This document shows, one piece after another, positions 6,071 through 11,696 of a DNA stretch of 23,416 bases. The stretch comes from a virus. Within the stretch, counting starts at the first letter, position 1. Each line of letters begins with the position of its first letter. The position numbers and the translations under genes are program-made. Under the pieces are notes generated by a model that was not told the origin of the DNA, made no database searches, and saw only the letters and a program-made list of their open reading frames with translations. The DNA lies in IMG/VR virus record IMGVR_UViG_3300047276_000522, positions 1 through 23,416 of that record; one strand, written 5' to 3'.

Positions 6071-6337
6071 TTATTTTTGCTGATTGATAATTTCTTTGAT
6101 TGCATTTAGTTGGTTGGTTAATTGTTCTACAAGTGTACGCAATTGCTCGTTCTCTTTCTCAAGTGGAGTAATTTTTAGTACATTCCTACGGAAGGCGGAC
6201 TTGAACCTTGGGCCTGCGTCTATGTTTCCTTTGTGAACTTTAGACACGTAGGCCGGGGTGTAGCCAGTAGCAGCGGCGATATCAATAAGTTTAACGCCTG
6301 ATTTCTTGAGGTTTTTGATTTGCTGTTGAATTGTCAT
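6071..6337 (-). CDS. helix-turn-helix DNA-binding protein with coiled coil
   Basis: The gene encodes 88 residues. Residues about 14-38 (VKLIDIAAATGYTPAYVSKV) form a helix-turn-helix of the Cro/XRE type, followed by a basic stretch and a C-terminal coiled coil (ENEQLRTLVEQLTNQL) likely to dimerise. It is a candidate early transcriptional regulator and could act on the inverted repeats at 3933-3970, 5444-5496 or 10087-10115 (inference). The leader carries a GTTGGTT element, and the gene is first of a short block. Confidence 0.75.
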   Translation of the reverse strand: MTIQQQIKNLKKSGVKLIDIAAATGYTPAYVSKVHKGNIDAGPRFKSAFRRNVLKITPLEKENEQLRTLVEQLTNQLNAIKEIINQQK

Positions 6338-6354
6338 TGTGTTGGTTGTTAAGG

Positions 6355-6960
6355 TTATTTAAGTGCTTCTTCTAATTGCATACGGGTCATTCCAGTTTCT
6401 TGGGCTAACCACTTGAGGAATTTCTTTTCATCTCTCTTGCGCAGGACGATGTCGGTAGCGGTGGAGAAGATGTTACTTGTCTGGGCGAACACGAACCATA
6501 CCGGGGTCGGGGGTTCAAGGTTGCCCTCGCAAACCTGCTCAACGAAGTCGTTGAAGTTCCACTTCCATTTCACATCGTCGTACCTGTCGGTGCTCCATCC
6601 GGAGGCAATACTGTTGTATCCTTCGTTGAACTTGACCTCTACGTATCCCCTCCATCCAGAAGTAGAATTCCAGGCTGCGCTCTTGATGCACTCCGGAGCA
6701 CCTTCGTACTCGTCGTAGTTGTTGGCTTCCCTCGTTTTGTCAAGGCCATAGGCGTAGTCAAGAACGCCGACGGCCTCTCCTGGACCAGTGTATTCGTACA
6801 CTCGGACAGCGGACTCAAAGTGCTGGTTGTAGCACTCGTCGCAGATAATGTCTCCGCCTCCGTTGTAGGAGTAGAAGTCGTTGTCCTGGTTGATTTCGTA
6901 TTCACACTCCGAGCACTTTTGGATCGGAGCATCTACCGGGTTGTCGCTGTAGTCAATCAT
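6355..6960 (-). CDS. zinc-binding hypothetical protein
   Basis: The gene encodes 201 residues from the ATG at 6960, chosen because it overlaps the upstream stop as ATGA; the longer open frame would overlap the whole upstream gene. Residues 15-45 hold CSEC and CDEC pairs enclosing a Gly-rich loop. The middle is rich in Trp, Tyr and Asn (YVEVKFNEGYNS), and the C-terminus is helical (LRKRDEKKFLKWLAQETG). The family is not recognised. Confidence 0.75.
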   Translation of the reverse strand: MIDYSDNPVDAPIQKCSECEYEINQDNDFYSYNGGGDIICDECYNQHFESAVRVYEYTGPGEAVGVLDYAYGLDKTREANNYDEYEGAPECIKSAAWNSTSGWRGYVEVKFNEGYNSIASGWSTDRYDDVKWKWNFNDFVEQVCEGNLEPPTPVWFVFAQTSNIFSTATDIVLRKRDEKKFLKWLAQETGMTRMQLEEALK

Positions 6961-7112
6961 TTCTTTTTTAGTTTGTTGGTTAGTACTTCTAATTTCTTGG
7001 CGTAGTTGAAGGCATCTTCCTCGTAGGTGAACGACTTCATCCACTTGAACGGGCTCTTTTGCAGTACGTCGTACGACTCAGAGTCTGGGTTGTAGGAGAC
7101 GATGAACGGCAT
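6957..7112 (-). CDS. 51-residue protein, unknown function
   Basis: The gene encodes MPFIVSYNPDSESYDVLQKS and then a helix ending in LTNKLKKK. The ATG at 7112 is one of two choices; upstream codons would be Ser/Thr/Arg-rich shadow sequence. Its EEDAFNYAKK helix resembles FNEAFRFAKT of the next gene upstream, so the pair may be distant paralogues. It is coupled as ATGA to the gene at 6355-6960. Confidence 0.65.
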   Translation of the reverse strand: MPFIVSYNPDSESYDVLQKSPFKWMKSFTYEEDAFNYAKKLEVLTNKLKKK

Positions 7113-7113
7113 C

Positions 7114-7308
7114 TTAAATGAAGTAGTCGTTGTCGCTGAACTCGTATCCCGAAGTCTTAGCGAAGCGAAACGCCTCGTTGAAGTTACGGAATTCAAACCC
7201 GAGATTTTGGTCGGCCTCGTCAATGAGGACGAAGGTGTTGTTCTGGTACTCGATGCGCACCTTTGGTTTGCGCAGCGGAGTAAATACTTGGCTGAAGAAA
7301 CTTTTCAT
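7114..7308 (-). CDS. 64-residue protein, unknown function
   Basis: This small alpha/beta protein (VRIEYQNNTFVLIDEADQNL, then a helix FNEAFRFAKTSG) resembles its downstream neighbour, with one base between the genes. The start at 7308 overlaps the stop of the 54-residue gene upstream as ATGA. No function is recognised. Confidence 0.7.
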   Translation of the reverse strand: MKSFFSQVFTPLRKPKVRIEYQNNTFVLIDEADQNLGFEFRNFNEAFRFAKTSGYEFSDNDYFI

Positions 7309-7469
7309 CGTTTTAGTTTTAAGATTAGTTTTAGAAGTTCTACTTGATTGTGGTGGGTTTCAAGCGCTGAGTCGATCACGCCTGGGTCTATCTTCCTGAG
7401 TGGTTCTAGTTTCTCTTGGTATTCCCGGCTGTACTTCAACAGCAGTTCAATATGTTCGTCAATTGTCAT
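7305..7469 (-). CDS. 54-residue helical protein
   Basis: The gene encodes MTIDEHIELLLKYSREYQ and later ETHHNQVELLKLILKLKR, two amphipathic helices. It is joined to both neighbours by ATGA overlaps (7305-7308 and 7466-7469), which makes it convincing despite its size. Function is unknown. Confidence 0.7.
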   Translation of the reverse strand: MTIDEHIELLLKYSREYQEKLEPLRKIDPGVIDSALETHHNQVELLKLILKLKR

Positions 7470-7693
7470 ACCTCGTGCTCGGTTATGTATACCCGGATGG
7501 ACGTGTCGCCTGCGTTAATGTAGTACTCGTCTTGAGTCTCCTCGTCGGTGTACTCTTCAGCGTCTGGATACTCTAGTTCTAGTCTTCCCTTGACTAGGTC
7601 GAAGAAATACTTCGCCTTGTCATATGAGGTAAACACTTCGTGTTCGTTGTAGTCGAGGAGGTTTTGGGTCTCGTGAAGGATGAAGATTTTCAT
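7466..7693 (-). CDS. 75-residue acidic protein
   Basis: The gene encodes MKIFILHETQNLLDYNEHEV, a helix, an acidic stretch (YPDAEEYTDEETQDEY) and a terminal beta strand. This kind of small acidic protein is common in phage early regions. The leader ends in CAACGCTATG and contains the 13-base element shared with other genes here. Function is unknown. Confidence 0.7.
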   Translation of the reverse strand: MKIFILHETQNLLDYNEHEVFTSYDKAKYFFDLVKGRLELEYPDAEEYTDEETQDEYYINAGDTSIRVYITEHEV

Positions 7694-7707
7694 AGCGTTG
7701 GTCAGTT

Positions 7708-7720
7708 TTAGGTTGGTTAG
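7708..7720 (-). repeat. repeated leader element CTAACCAACCTAA
   Basis: This 13-mer occurs identically at 7708-7720, 8670-8682 and 8885-8897, always 14-15 bases upstream of a minus-strand start codon. Near copies lie at 8232-8243, 9563-9569 and 12609-12619. Three genes (starts 7693, 8420, 8871) also share CAACGCTATG at the start codon. It may be a translation-initiation or mRNA-stability element in a genome without Shine-Dalgarno sites. Confidence 0.6.
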
Positions 7721-7905
7721 TTGTTTTCTTTGAGCACTTTGTAGGCTTCTTCTAATTGTTCCCCGAGGTCAACGCTCAGCATCTCGATGATGTCGAAGGC
7801 GATTAGTTTTTCACGGGTTGCGTCGTCGGTTGCCTCGATGAATTCGCCAACAGCATTAAGGTAGTTGGAGTACGAGCGCAGCAGGTTGTCAAGTTGTGGT
7901 TGCAT
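7717..7905 (-). CDS. 62-residue helical protein
   Basis: The gene encodes MQPQLDNLLRSYSNYLNAV and continues as a helical, acidic protein. The ATG at 7905, one base after the upstream stop, is preferred over an earlier in-frame ATG at 7932. Its TAA stop is part of the 13-base leader repeat of the next gene. Function is unknown. Confidence 0.7.
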   Translation of the reverse strand: MQPQLDNLLRSYSNYLNAVGEFIEATDDATREKLIAFDIIEMLSVDLGEQLEEAYKVLKENN

Positions 7906-7906
7906 A

Positions 7907-8221
7907 TTAGTCTTGGTTTTGTAGTTTCTCAATCTCGGCTTCTACCTCCGTGAGGTCGATGTTTTCCTGGACGTGCTCGTAGAGCGCAGCAAAGGCGGCC
8001 TGGCTCACGTTAGTTATCTCGAAGTCTGACCCGGTGAAGTCGGTGAAGTGGAGGGCCTTGATGATGTCGAAGCAGTCAGCGTAGTAAATGCAGGCGTTGT
8101 CAATTGATTGGTGAATCCAGTCCTGCACAGCGTCGAGGTCGTCCAGTTGCTGAGACTTTGCAGCGTCGAGCAGTTCAGCCTAGAGGTCGCTAACGAATAG
8201 GTATTTATTGAAGGTTTCCAT
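7907..8221 (-). CDS. small phage protein interrupted by an in-frame amber codon
   Basis: From the ATG at 8221 the frame reads METFNKYLFVSDL, then TAG at 8180-8182, then AELLDAAKSQQLDDLDAVQD and on to the stop at 7907; 103 sense codons plus the amber. The part before the TAG begins like a normal gene start, has a leader element before it, and continues in frame. CTC-TAG-GCT is one C-to-T change from CTC-CAG-GCT (Gln). Either it is a recent nonsense mutation with restart at the GTG at 8128 (73 residues), or the amber is read through. TAG is used as a normal stop elsewhere in this window, so a genome-wide recoding is unlikely. Confidence 0.6.
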
Positions 8222-8252
8222 TGTTTCTAGATTTTAGTTGGTTAGTGGTCGG

Positions 8253-8420
8253 TTAGTTGTTTTGTTGGTAGTTTTTAATTGTGTCCCAGATTGCGTCCCA
8301 GATACCTGCGTCGGCAGTACGTTCGTGGAGCACAGCCCAAGTCGAGGTGCCGTGGTTTACTTTTAGTTTGCCGTCTTCAATTGATACGATAATACTAGCG
8401 GCACCTTGTTCAGTCTTCAT
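8253..8420 (-). CDS. 55-residue protein, unknown function
   Basis: The gene encodes MKTEQGAASIIVSIEDGKLK, a short beta region, then a Trp-rich helix (AGIWDAIWDTIKNYQQ). The frame is clean. The leader reads CAACGCTATG at the start as in two other genes of this arm. A plus-strand open frame on the same bases is Arg/Pro-rich and not credible. Confidence 0.65.
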   Translation of the reverse strand: MKTEQGAASIIVSIEDGKLKVNHGTSTWAVLHERTADAGIWDAIWDTIKNYQQNN

Positions 8421-8437
8421 AGCGTTGGTTTTTTTGG

Positions 8438-8656
8438 TTAGTCTTCTAATTCGAGCGCAGCCAGTGAGACGTTGCCCTCGCGGTCGAGGTAGCCGGCCTC
8501 AATTAAGGCCCGGGCTGCCCGGCCGTAGTGTCCCTGGAGACTCCAGGCCATTCCGGTCCGTACTAATTCGGCGAACAGGTTCACCGTTTGGTAGTCGCTG
8601 AGGTCGCCTTGCTCGTAGGCGATAATTAGGTCGACGAAGTCGGGTTGAGTTTCCAT
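8438..8656 (-). CDS. conserved phage protein (DUF7417-like)
   Basis: The gene encodes 72 residues. The pattern DFVDLIIAYEQGDLSDYQ, then an NLFAELVRTGMAW block and LQGHYGRAARALIEAGYL, is one I know from many phages as a small helical protein of unknown role (DUF7417, from memory). The length is full for the family. It starts behind the 13-base leader repeat. Confidence 0.8.
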   Translation of the reverse strand: METQPDFVDLIIAYEQGDLSDYQTVNLFAELVRTGMAWSLQGHYGRAARALIEAGYLDREGNVSLAALELED

Positions 8657-8685
8657 AGTTTCTATTTTGTTAGGTTGGTTAGTTG

Positions 8686-8871
8686 TTAGTGGAACAGCCG
8701 GTCGTTTTTGTCGGTCGTGTATCCGTAGCCTGTGATTAGTCCTTTGTCAAGGGCGTCGCCAAGTTCTTTGTACACCTTAGTGCGGTCTGGACTTTTGCAC
8801 TCAAGTTCCTCAAATAGGTGGCACTTGTTGTCGCGCTCCCAAAAAAAGTAATAATTGCGTTTAGTTTTCAT
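8686..8871 (-). CDS. 61-residue protein, unknown function
   Basis: The gene encodes MKTKRNYYFFWERDNKCHLF, a basic helical middle and ITGYGYTTDKND near the end. The ATG at 8871 follows the CAACGCTATG leader and the promoter at 8899-8929; an ATG ten codons earlier (8901) lies in the promoter and is unlikely. The early position behind a strong promoter suggests an immediate-early product. Function is unknown. Confidence 0.7.
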   Translation of the reverse strand: MKTKRNYYFFWERDNKCHLFEELECKSPDRTKVYKELGDALDKGLITGYGYTTDKNDRLFH

Positions 8872-8898
8872 AGCGTTGTCTTTGTTAGGTTGGTTAGT

Positions 8899-8929
8899 CA
8901 AATGTTAGAACAGTTTTTGAATTGTGCAA
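8899..8929 (-). promoter_or_regulatory. early promoter, same design as 9577-9608
   Basis: On the minus strand there is TTG (8927-8929), 19 bp, then TAACATTTG (8899-8907) followed by AC. The -7 box has one extra base relative to TAnnTTTG. It drives the gene at 8871 and those after it. Confidence 0.65.
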
Positions 8930-8951
8930 GTGGTTAGTAAATTATTTTCGG

Positions 8952-9545
8952 TCAATATTTACCCGAATTACGCAGGGCCTCCCATACGATGGCCTGGAAT
9001 TCGTAGCCCTTGAGCCCGACTTTTTTGGCCTCGTCAATAGTTATGCGCTCAAGTTCGCGGTACCTTTTCAGAGTCAAACCGGTTTCAATCGTCGCGCCGA
9101 AGCAGGCGCGCAGGTGCCATAGGTCAATCGTCACCTTCGTCTCGTCGAGCGCCCCGATATTGCGCACAAAGGCAAACGTTTTAGGGCTCGTCGCCGATAT
9201 CGTGAGTTCACCGCGGGCAATTGCGAACGCCTTGAACTTGTTAGCGTGGAACGTGCAAACCTTCACCTGCTCAGCAGGAACGCCCGCACGAACAGCCTTC
9301 AGCACCGACTCAGTGTCGATAATATTGCGCTCCCACTTATTGTTAGGGCTCAGCGCGCTGAGTATCTGAGCGACCCGCTCCGTCGTCGTATCGTATTGCG
9401 CAGCGTACCGGAGGCAAATATCGTGCGCAGCCTTGTACCACTTAGCGCCGTTGACTACGTCCGCCTCCGTTGCACTATTGAAAATTTCCCGAAGGTTAGC
9501 GCGCACCTTTGCTTTTTGGTACTTCGTTAGGGGCTTGAGTTTCAT
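8952..9545 (-). CDS. conserved phage protein of the SPNNKWERN type
   Basis: The gene encodes 197 residues. I recognise the conserved blocks AALSPNNKWERN-like (ILSALSPNNKWERNIID), VCTFHANKFKAF and VTIDLWHLRACFG as a phage family of unknown function (possibly DUF7178, from memory). The helical N-terminal region and the later IDLWHLR core are faintly reminiscent of helix-hairpin-helix DNA glycosylases, but no catalytic residue can be pointed to. It is the first gene of the leftward arm, directly behind the control region and a full early promoter. Confidence 0.75.
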   Translation of the reverse strand: MKLKPLTKYQKAKVRANLREIFNSATEADVVNGAKWYKAAHDICLRYAAQYDTTTERVAQILSALSPNNKWERNIIDTESVLKAVRAGVPAEQVKVCTFHANKFKAFAIARGELTISATSPKTFAFVRNIGALDETKVTIDLWHLRACFGATIETGLTLKRYRELERITIDEAKKVGLKGYEFQAIVWEALRNSGKY

Positions 9546-9576
9546 AGGTCTGAAGTTTTTTTGTTGGTTGACGGGT

Positions 9577-9608
9577 CAAAGGTTAGAACGACTTTTCACA
9601 TATGCAAA
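9577..9608 (-). promoter_or_regulatory. leftward early promoter of the control region
   Basis: On the minus strand there is TTTG (9605-9608), 19 bp, then TAACCTTTG (9577-9585) and AC. It matches the promoter at 8899-8929 in spacing and in flanking bases. The leader to the ATG at 9545 is about 30 bases. Confidence 0.7.
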
Positions 9609-9674
9609 TTTTTACCTAAAAAAAGTTTCACTAAATACGTAACTGATTGATAACGAGCGAGAAAAATTGACATA

Positions 9675-9709
9675 GCGCGTACGTGCGTGCGCGTGTACGT
9701 GTGCACATA
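9675..9709. other. 35-base alternating purine-pyrimidine tract
   Basis: Every base alternates purine/pyrimidine over 35 positions, mostly GC, GT and AC steps (GCGCGTACGTGCGTGCGCGT begins it). Such tracts favour left-handed Z-DNA under supercoiling. It lies upstream of the leftward promoter. Confidence 0.7.
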
Positions 9710-9727
9710 GCGCATAGGCGTGGGCAT

Positions 9728-9753
9728 AAGTGGGGAGAAGTGGAGTGAAGTGG
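9728..9753 (+). repeat. three AAGTGG repeats at exact 10-bp spacing
   Basis: AAGTGG begins at 9728, 9738 and 9748, so all three copies face the same side of the helix. A G-run and a C-run (9761-9766, 9781-9786) follow. Short phased repeats like these resemble iterons or activator sites. Confidence 0.5.
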
Positions 9754-9976
9754 TTAGGTTAGGGGGTGGATTGATGCCTCCCCCCTCCTGCAAAAAACAA
9801 CCTTTGCAAAAAAAACCACAAACGGCAAACCTCAAACGTCCTCACGGCGAAGGGGTGCACCTTAGTTGTGCAGGGGGGTGACTCAGTTCAGAAAACGCTA
9901 AAACCTACAAAACAAACCGAAGCAAACGAGGGGGCATAGGTTGCGGAATGCGTTTCGGTTCTCGTGCGCGTGCGGT

Positions 9977-9992
9977 ATAATATGTATATTAT
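9977..9992. repeat. AT-only palindrome
   Basis: ATAATAT and ATATTAT form perfect 7-bp arms around GT, flanked by GC-rich sequence (GTGCGG before, CCCC after). It is a possible operator or an easily melted site. Confidence 0.5.
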
Positions 9993-10086
9993 CCCCTAGG
10001 TACTATTTTCTAACCCCAGATGTAAAACTGTAGCTTGACGATCGGATACGAAAGGTAAATCTATTGGTTGACTTTTGGGCGTAGAG

Positions 10087-10115
10087 TTTTGCTGTCACGA
10101 AGTAAAACAGCAAAA
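10087..10115. repeat. inverted repeat TTTTGCTGT / ACAGCAAAA
   Basis: There are 9-bp perfect arms (10087-10095, 10107-10115) with an 11-base loop. The half-site TTGCTGT is the same as in the inverted repeat at 3933-3970 but arranged in the opposite order. Confidence 0.5.
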
Positions 10116-10170
10116 AACAAACAGGGCGCACTACGCCTGGATTGTGTTACTTTGGTCTTAGAGCGCTTGA

Positions 10171-10259
10171 GGTGGCTTTGTTTTGAGACGACGCCACCCT
10201 TGCTTTAGTGAGGCTCTCGTTATCTGAGAGAGCTGAACGTCTTATGAGGCTCAGAGCCT
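10171..10259 (+). other. cluster of three stem-loops, possible structured RNA
   Basis: GGTGGC/GCCACC (10171-10198), GCTCTC/GAGAGC (10213-10233) and AGGCTC/GAGCCT (10247-10259) follow each other within 90 bases. AGGCTC at 10211 could also pair with GAGCCT at 10254, giving an alternative fold. No promoter or terminator clearly frames an RNA gene, and it is not a tRNA. Confidence 0.35.
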
Positions 10260-10342
10260 AAGCGAAGTTAGTGAAGAAAAACGAGAAAGTCAAGTGGTTA
10301 GTAGTGTATTATAGTGTTGTTTTACAAGTGATTATATAAATA

Positions 10343-10359
10343 CCTACTAGATTAGTAGG
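10343..10359. repeat. 17-bp palindrome, first of a pair
   Basis: CCTACTA-GAT-TAGTAGG has perfect 7-bp arms. It is a candidate operator upstream of the first late gene. Confidence 0.55.
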
Positions 10360-10382
10360 AGTTTATTCTGCGTATGAGTAAG

Positions 10383-10399
10383 GGTACACGTTGTGTACC
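10383..10399. repeat. 17-bp palindrome, second of a pair
   Basis: GGTACAC-GTT-GTGTACC has perfect 7-bp arms, starting exactly 40 bp after the first palindrome and 29 bp before the late -7 box at 10428. Confidence 0.55.
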
Positions 10400-10427
10400 T
10401 AGTAAAAACAGCTATTGTTAGGGTGTT

Positions 10428-10435
10428 TATCTTTG
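10428..10435 (+). promoter_or_regulatory. late -7 box TATCTTTG of the M15 peptidase gene
   Basis: This is an exact TAnnTTTG, with four bases between the box and the ATG at 10440. No TTG lies at the -33 spacing. Confidence 0.65.
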
Positions 10436-10439
10436 CTGT

Positions 10440-10904
10440 ATGAAACTAAGTAAGTACGTATCGTTGGCTGAGGTAACACGGAGTGATACCGCTAAGCGCA
10501 AGGGCATCAGCAATGAGCCTACCCCTGAGCATCTCGAGAACCTGAAGGTTATCTGTGATGAGGTGTTTGACAAGGTTCGTGAGCACTTTGGTGTTCCCAT
10601 CTACATCTCTAGTGGGTACCGGTCTGCTGCTTTGAACAAGGCTATTGGTGGCAGTGCTACGTCGGACCATAACAACGGTCGTGCGCTTGACCTTGATCAG
10701 GATGGCCACGGTAATGGTGTGACGAATGCTGATGTGTTTAACTTCATTAAGAACAACCTGGAGTTCGACCAGCTGATCTGGGAGTTCGGAACAGATAAGA
10801 ATCCTGACTGGGTACACGTAGGCTACCGTAAGGGTGCTAACCGTAAGCAGATGTTGAAGGCTGTCAAGGAAGGCGGTAAGACAAAGTACGTACCTTATAA
10901 ATAG
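10440..10904 (+). CDS. M15-family zinc peptidase, probable endolysin
   Basis: The gene encodes 154 residues with the D-Ala-D-Ala carboxypeptidase / L-Ala-D-Glu endopeptidase fold of family M15 (VanY/Peptidase_M15_3 type). The SxHxxGxAxD motif gives zinc ligands H77 and D84 (SDHNNGRALD), with the third ligand H126 in WVHVGY; SGYRS at 58-62 is the conserved arginine block. It cleaves peptide bridges of peptidoglycan. It has no signal peptide, so release would need a holin. It is the first gene of the rightward arm; a lysis or virion-associated role is equally possible. Confidence 0.92.
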   Translation: MKLSKYVSLAEVTRSDTAKRKGISNEPTPEHLENLKVICDEVFDKVREHFGVPIYISSGYRSAALNKAIGGSATSDHNNGRALDLDQDGHGNGVTNADVFNFIKNNLEFDQLIWEFGTDKNPDWVHVGYRKGANRKQMLKAVKEGGKTKYVPYK

Positions 10905-10905
10905 A

Positions 10906-10913
10906 TAACTTTG
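10906..10913 (+). promoter_or_regulatory. late -7 box TAACTTTG
   Basis: This exact TAnnTTTG overlaps the region just past the peptidase stop, five bases before the next ATG. No -33 TTG is seen. Confidence 0.6.
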
Positions 10914-10918
10914 TAGTT

Positions 10919-11308
10919 ATGAAAGCGAAGATGACTGTTTACCAGAAGGGAGGCAAAGCCCCGATCACTCCGGATCCTAAGAAGAAGGAGATGTACGAGC
11001 TTGGAAAGAAGCTGTTTGGTGAGATGCCTAAGTACAACAAGGAGGAGTTCCGTTACGGTATGATGGGCGAGAAGGTAAAGAACCTCCAGAAGGAGTACGA
11101 TTACTGGATCAAGAAGGGAGAGAAGACAGCTGCATCTGGCGTTAAGGTCCAGATGGACGCTGTCAAGGCTAAGATGGAAGATCTCAAGGGTAAGATCAAG
11201 CCTACTCCAGAAAAGAAGTCTATGTTTAAGGGCGGCGGCAAGATGAATGTTGCCGGAGCCACTAATGAAGATGTGTACCGCTATATGGGGTACGGTAAAA
11301 AGAAGTAA
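10919..11308 (+). CDS. Lys-rich protein with MKAK..YxxGG start
   Basis: The gene encodes 129 residues, very rich in Lys, Gly and Met. It begins MKAKMTVYQKGGKAP, has a helical middle (NLQKEYDYWIKKGEK, coiled-coil-like) and ends with MFKGGGKMNVAGATNEDVYRY and YGKKK. The start resembles those of the genes at 11495 and 11697. No known domain is seen. The basic character and late position suggest a DNA-associated or head-internal protein (inference). Confidence 0.7.
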   Translation: MKAKMTVYQKGGKAPITPDPKKKEMYELGKKLFGEMPKYNKEEFRYGMMGEKVKNLQKEYDYWIKKGEKTAASGVKVQMDAVKAKMEDLKGKIKPTPEKKSMFKGGGKMNVAGATNEDVYRYMGYGKKK

Positions 11309-11309
11309 G

Positions 11310-11498
11310 ATGGAAAACAAGTGGATTCAAAAAGCACTTGCTAAGCATAAGCCGGGCACGCTTCACAAGCAGCTCGGCGTTGCTATGGACAAAAAAATTC
11401 CTGTTGCTAAGCTTAATGAAGCAGCAAAGGAAAAAGGAAAGCTCGGGCAACGTGCTCGTCTTGCACTTACACTAAAGAAAATCTCTAAGAAGCGATGA
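11310..11498 (+). CDS. 62-residue basic protein of the PGTLHKQLG type
   Basis: The gene encodes MENKWIQKALAKHKPGTLHK followed by a QLG segment, an IPVAKLNEAAKEKGKLGQRA segment and a basic tail. I recognise the pattern from small late proteins of Bacteroidota phages, without a known function. The ATG at 11310 lies two bases after the upstream stop; the longer open frame upstream is a shadow of the preceding gene. Confidence 0.7.
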   Translation: MENKWIQKALAKHKPGTLHKQLGVAMDKKIPVAKLNEAAKEKGKLGQRARLALTLKKISKKR

Positions 11499-11677
11499 AA
11501 GCTAAAAAGTACAACTACGGAGGCAAGATGGAAGAGATGTCCGGCGAGGAGATCGAAATCAAGTCTATGGATATGGCCTCAGGAATGAAACAGCTAGAAG
11601 CAGCTGTTAAGGCATCGGGTAAGATGCCTACCAGCTTCAAGTTCAAGGCTTGTTTCTACGAAGAGAACGAAGATTAA
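11495..11677 (+). CDS. 60-residue protein with MKAKKYNYGG start
   Basis: The gene encodes MKAKKYNYGGKMEEMSGEEI and a mixed-charge remainder ending in CFYEENED. The N-terminus is shared with the gene at 11697. It is coupled to the upstream gene by an ATGA overlap. Function is unknown. Confidence 0.65.
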   Translation: MKAKKYNYGGKMEEMSGEEIEIKSMDMASGMKQLEAAVKASGKMPTSFKFKACFYEENED

Positions 11678-11684
11678 TTAGATA

Positions 11685-11692
11685 TATCTTTG
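11685..11692 (+). promoter_or_regulatory. late -7 box TATCTTTG
   Basis: This exact TAnnTTTG lies four bases before the ATG at 11697. No -33 TTG is seen. Confidence 0.65.
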
Positions 11693-11696
11693 CATT

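Larger units (their letters stand above)
9546..10439. other. 894-base divergent control region without a convincing gene
   Basis: No open frame here has protein-like composition; the longest (9596-9835, minus) is a Thr/Pro/Cys-rich shadow. The stretch separates the leftward and rightward arms and holds the elements listed separately. Between them lie A-rich tracts (9791-9830, 9889-9930). It could also contain the replication origin. Confidence 0.7.

Noticed and set aside
7907-8221. Genome-wide TAG reassignment
   Set aside because: Several genes with full-length products end in TAG directly before a new start or promoter, so TAG works as a stop here.
8281-8601. 106-residue plus-strand open frame
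   Set aside because: It is Arg/Pro/Ser-rich and antisense to two credible minus-strand genes (8253-8420 and 8438-8656).
9728-9786. CRISPR-like array or G-quadruplex
   Set aside because: The repeats are only 6 bp at 10-bp spacing without spacers, and the G-runs are too few and uneven for a standard four-run quadruplex.
9596-9835. 79-residue open frame on the minus strand in the control region
   Set aside because: The composition is Thr/Pro/Cys-rich with the alternating tract read as protein; no leader, no family resemblance, and it covers the leftward promoter.
10171-10259. tRNA gene
   Set aside because: The stem-loops do not form a cloverleaf; no T-loop GTTCGA or acceptor pairing is present.
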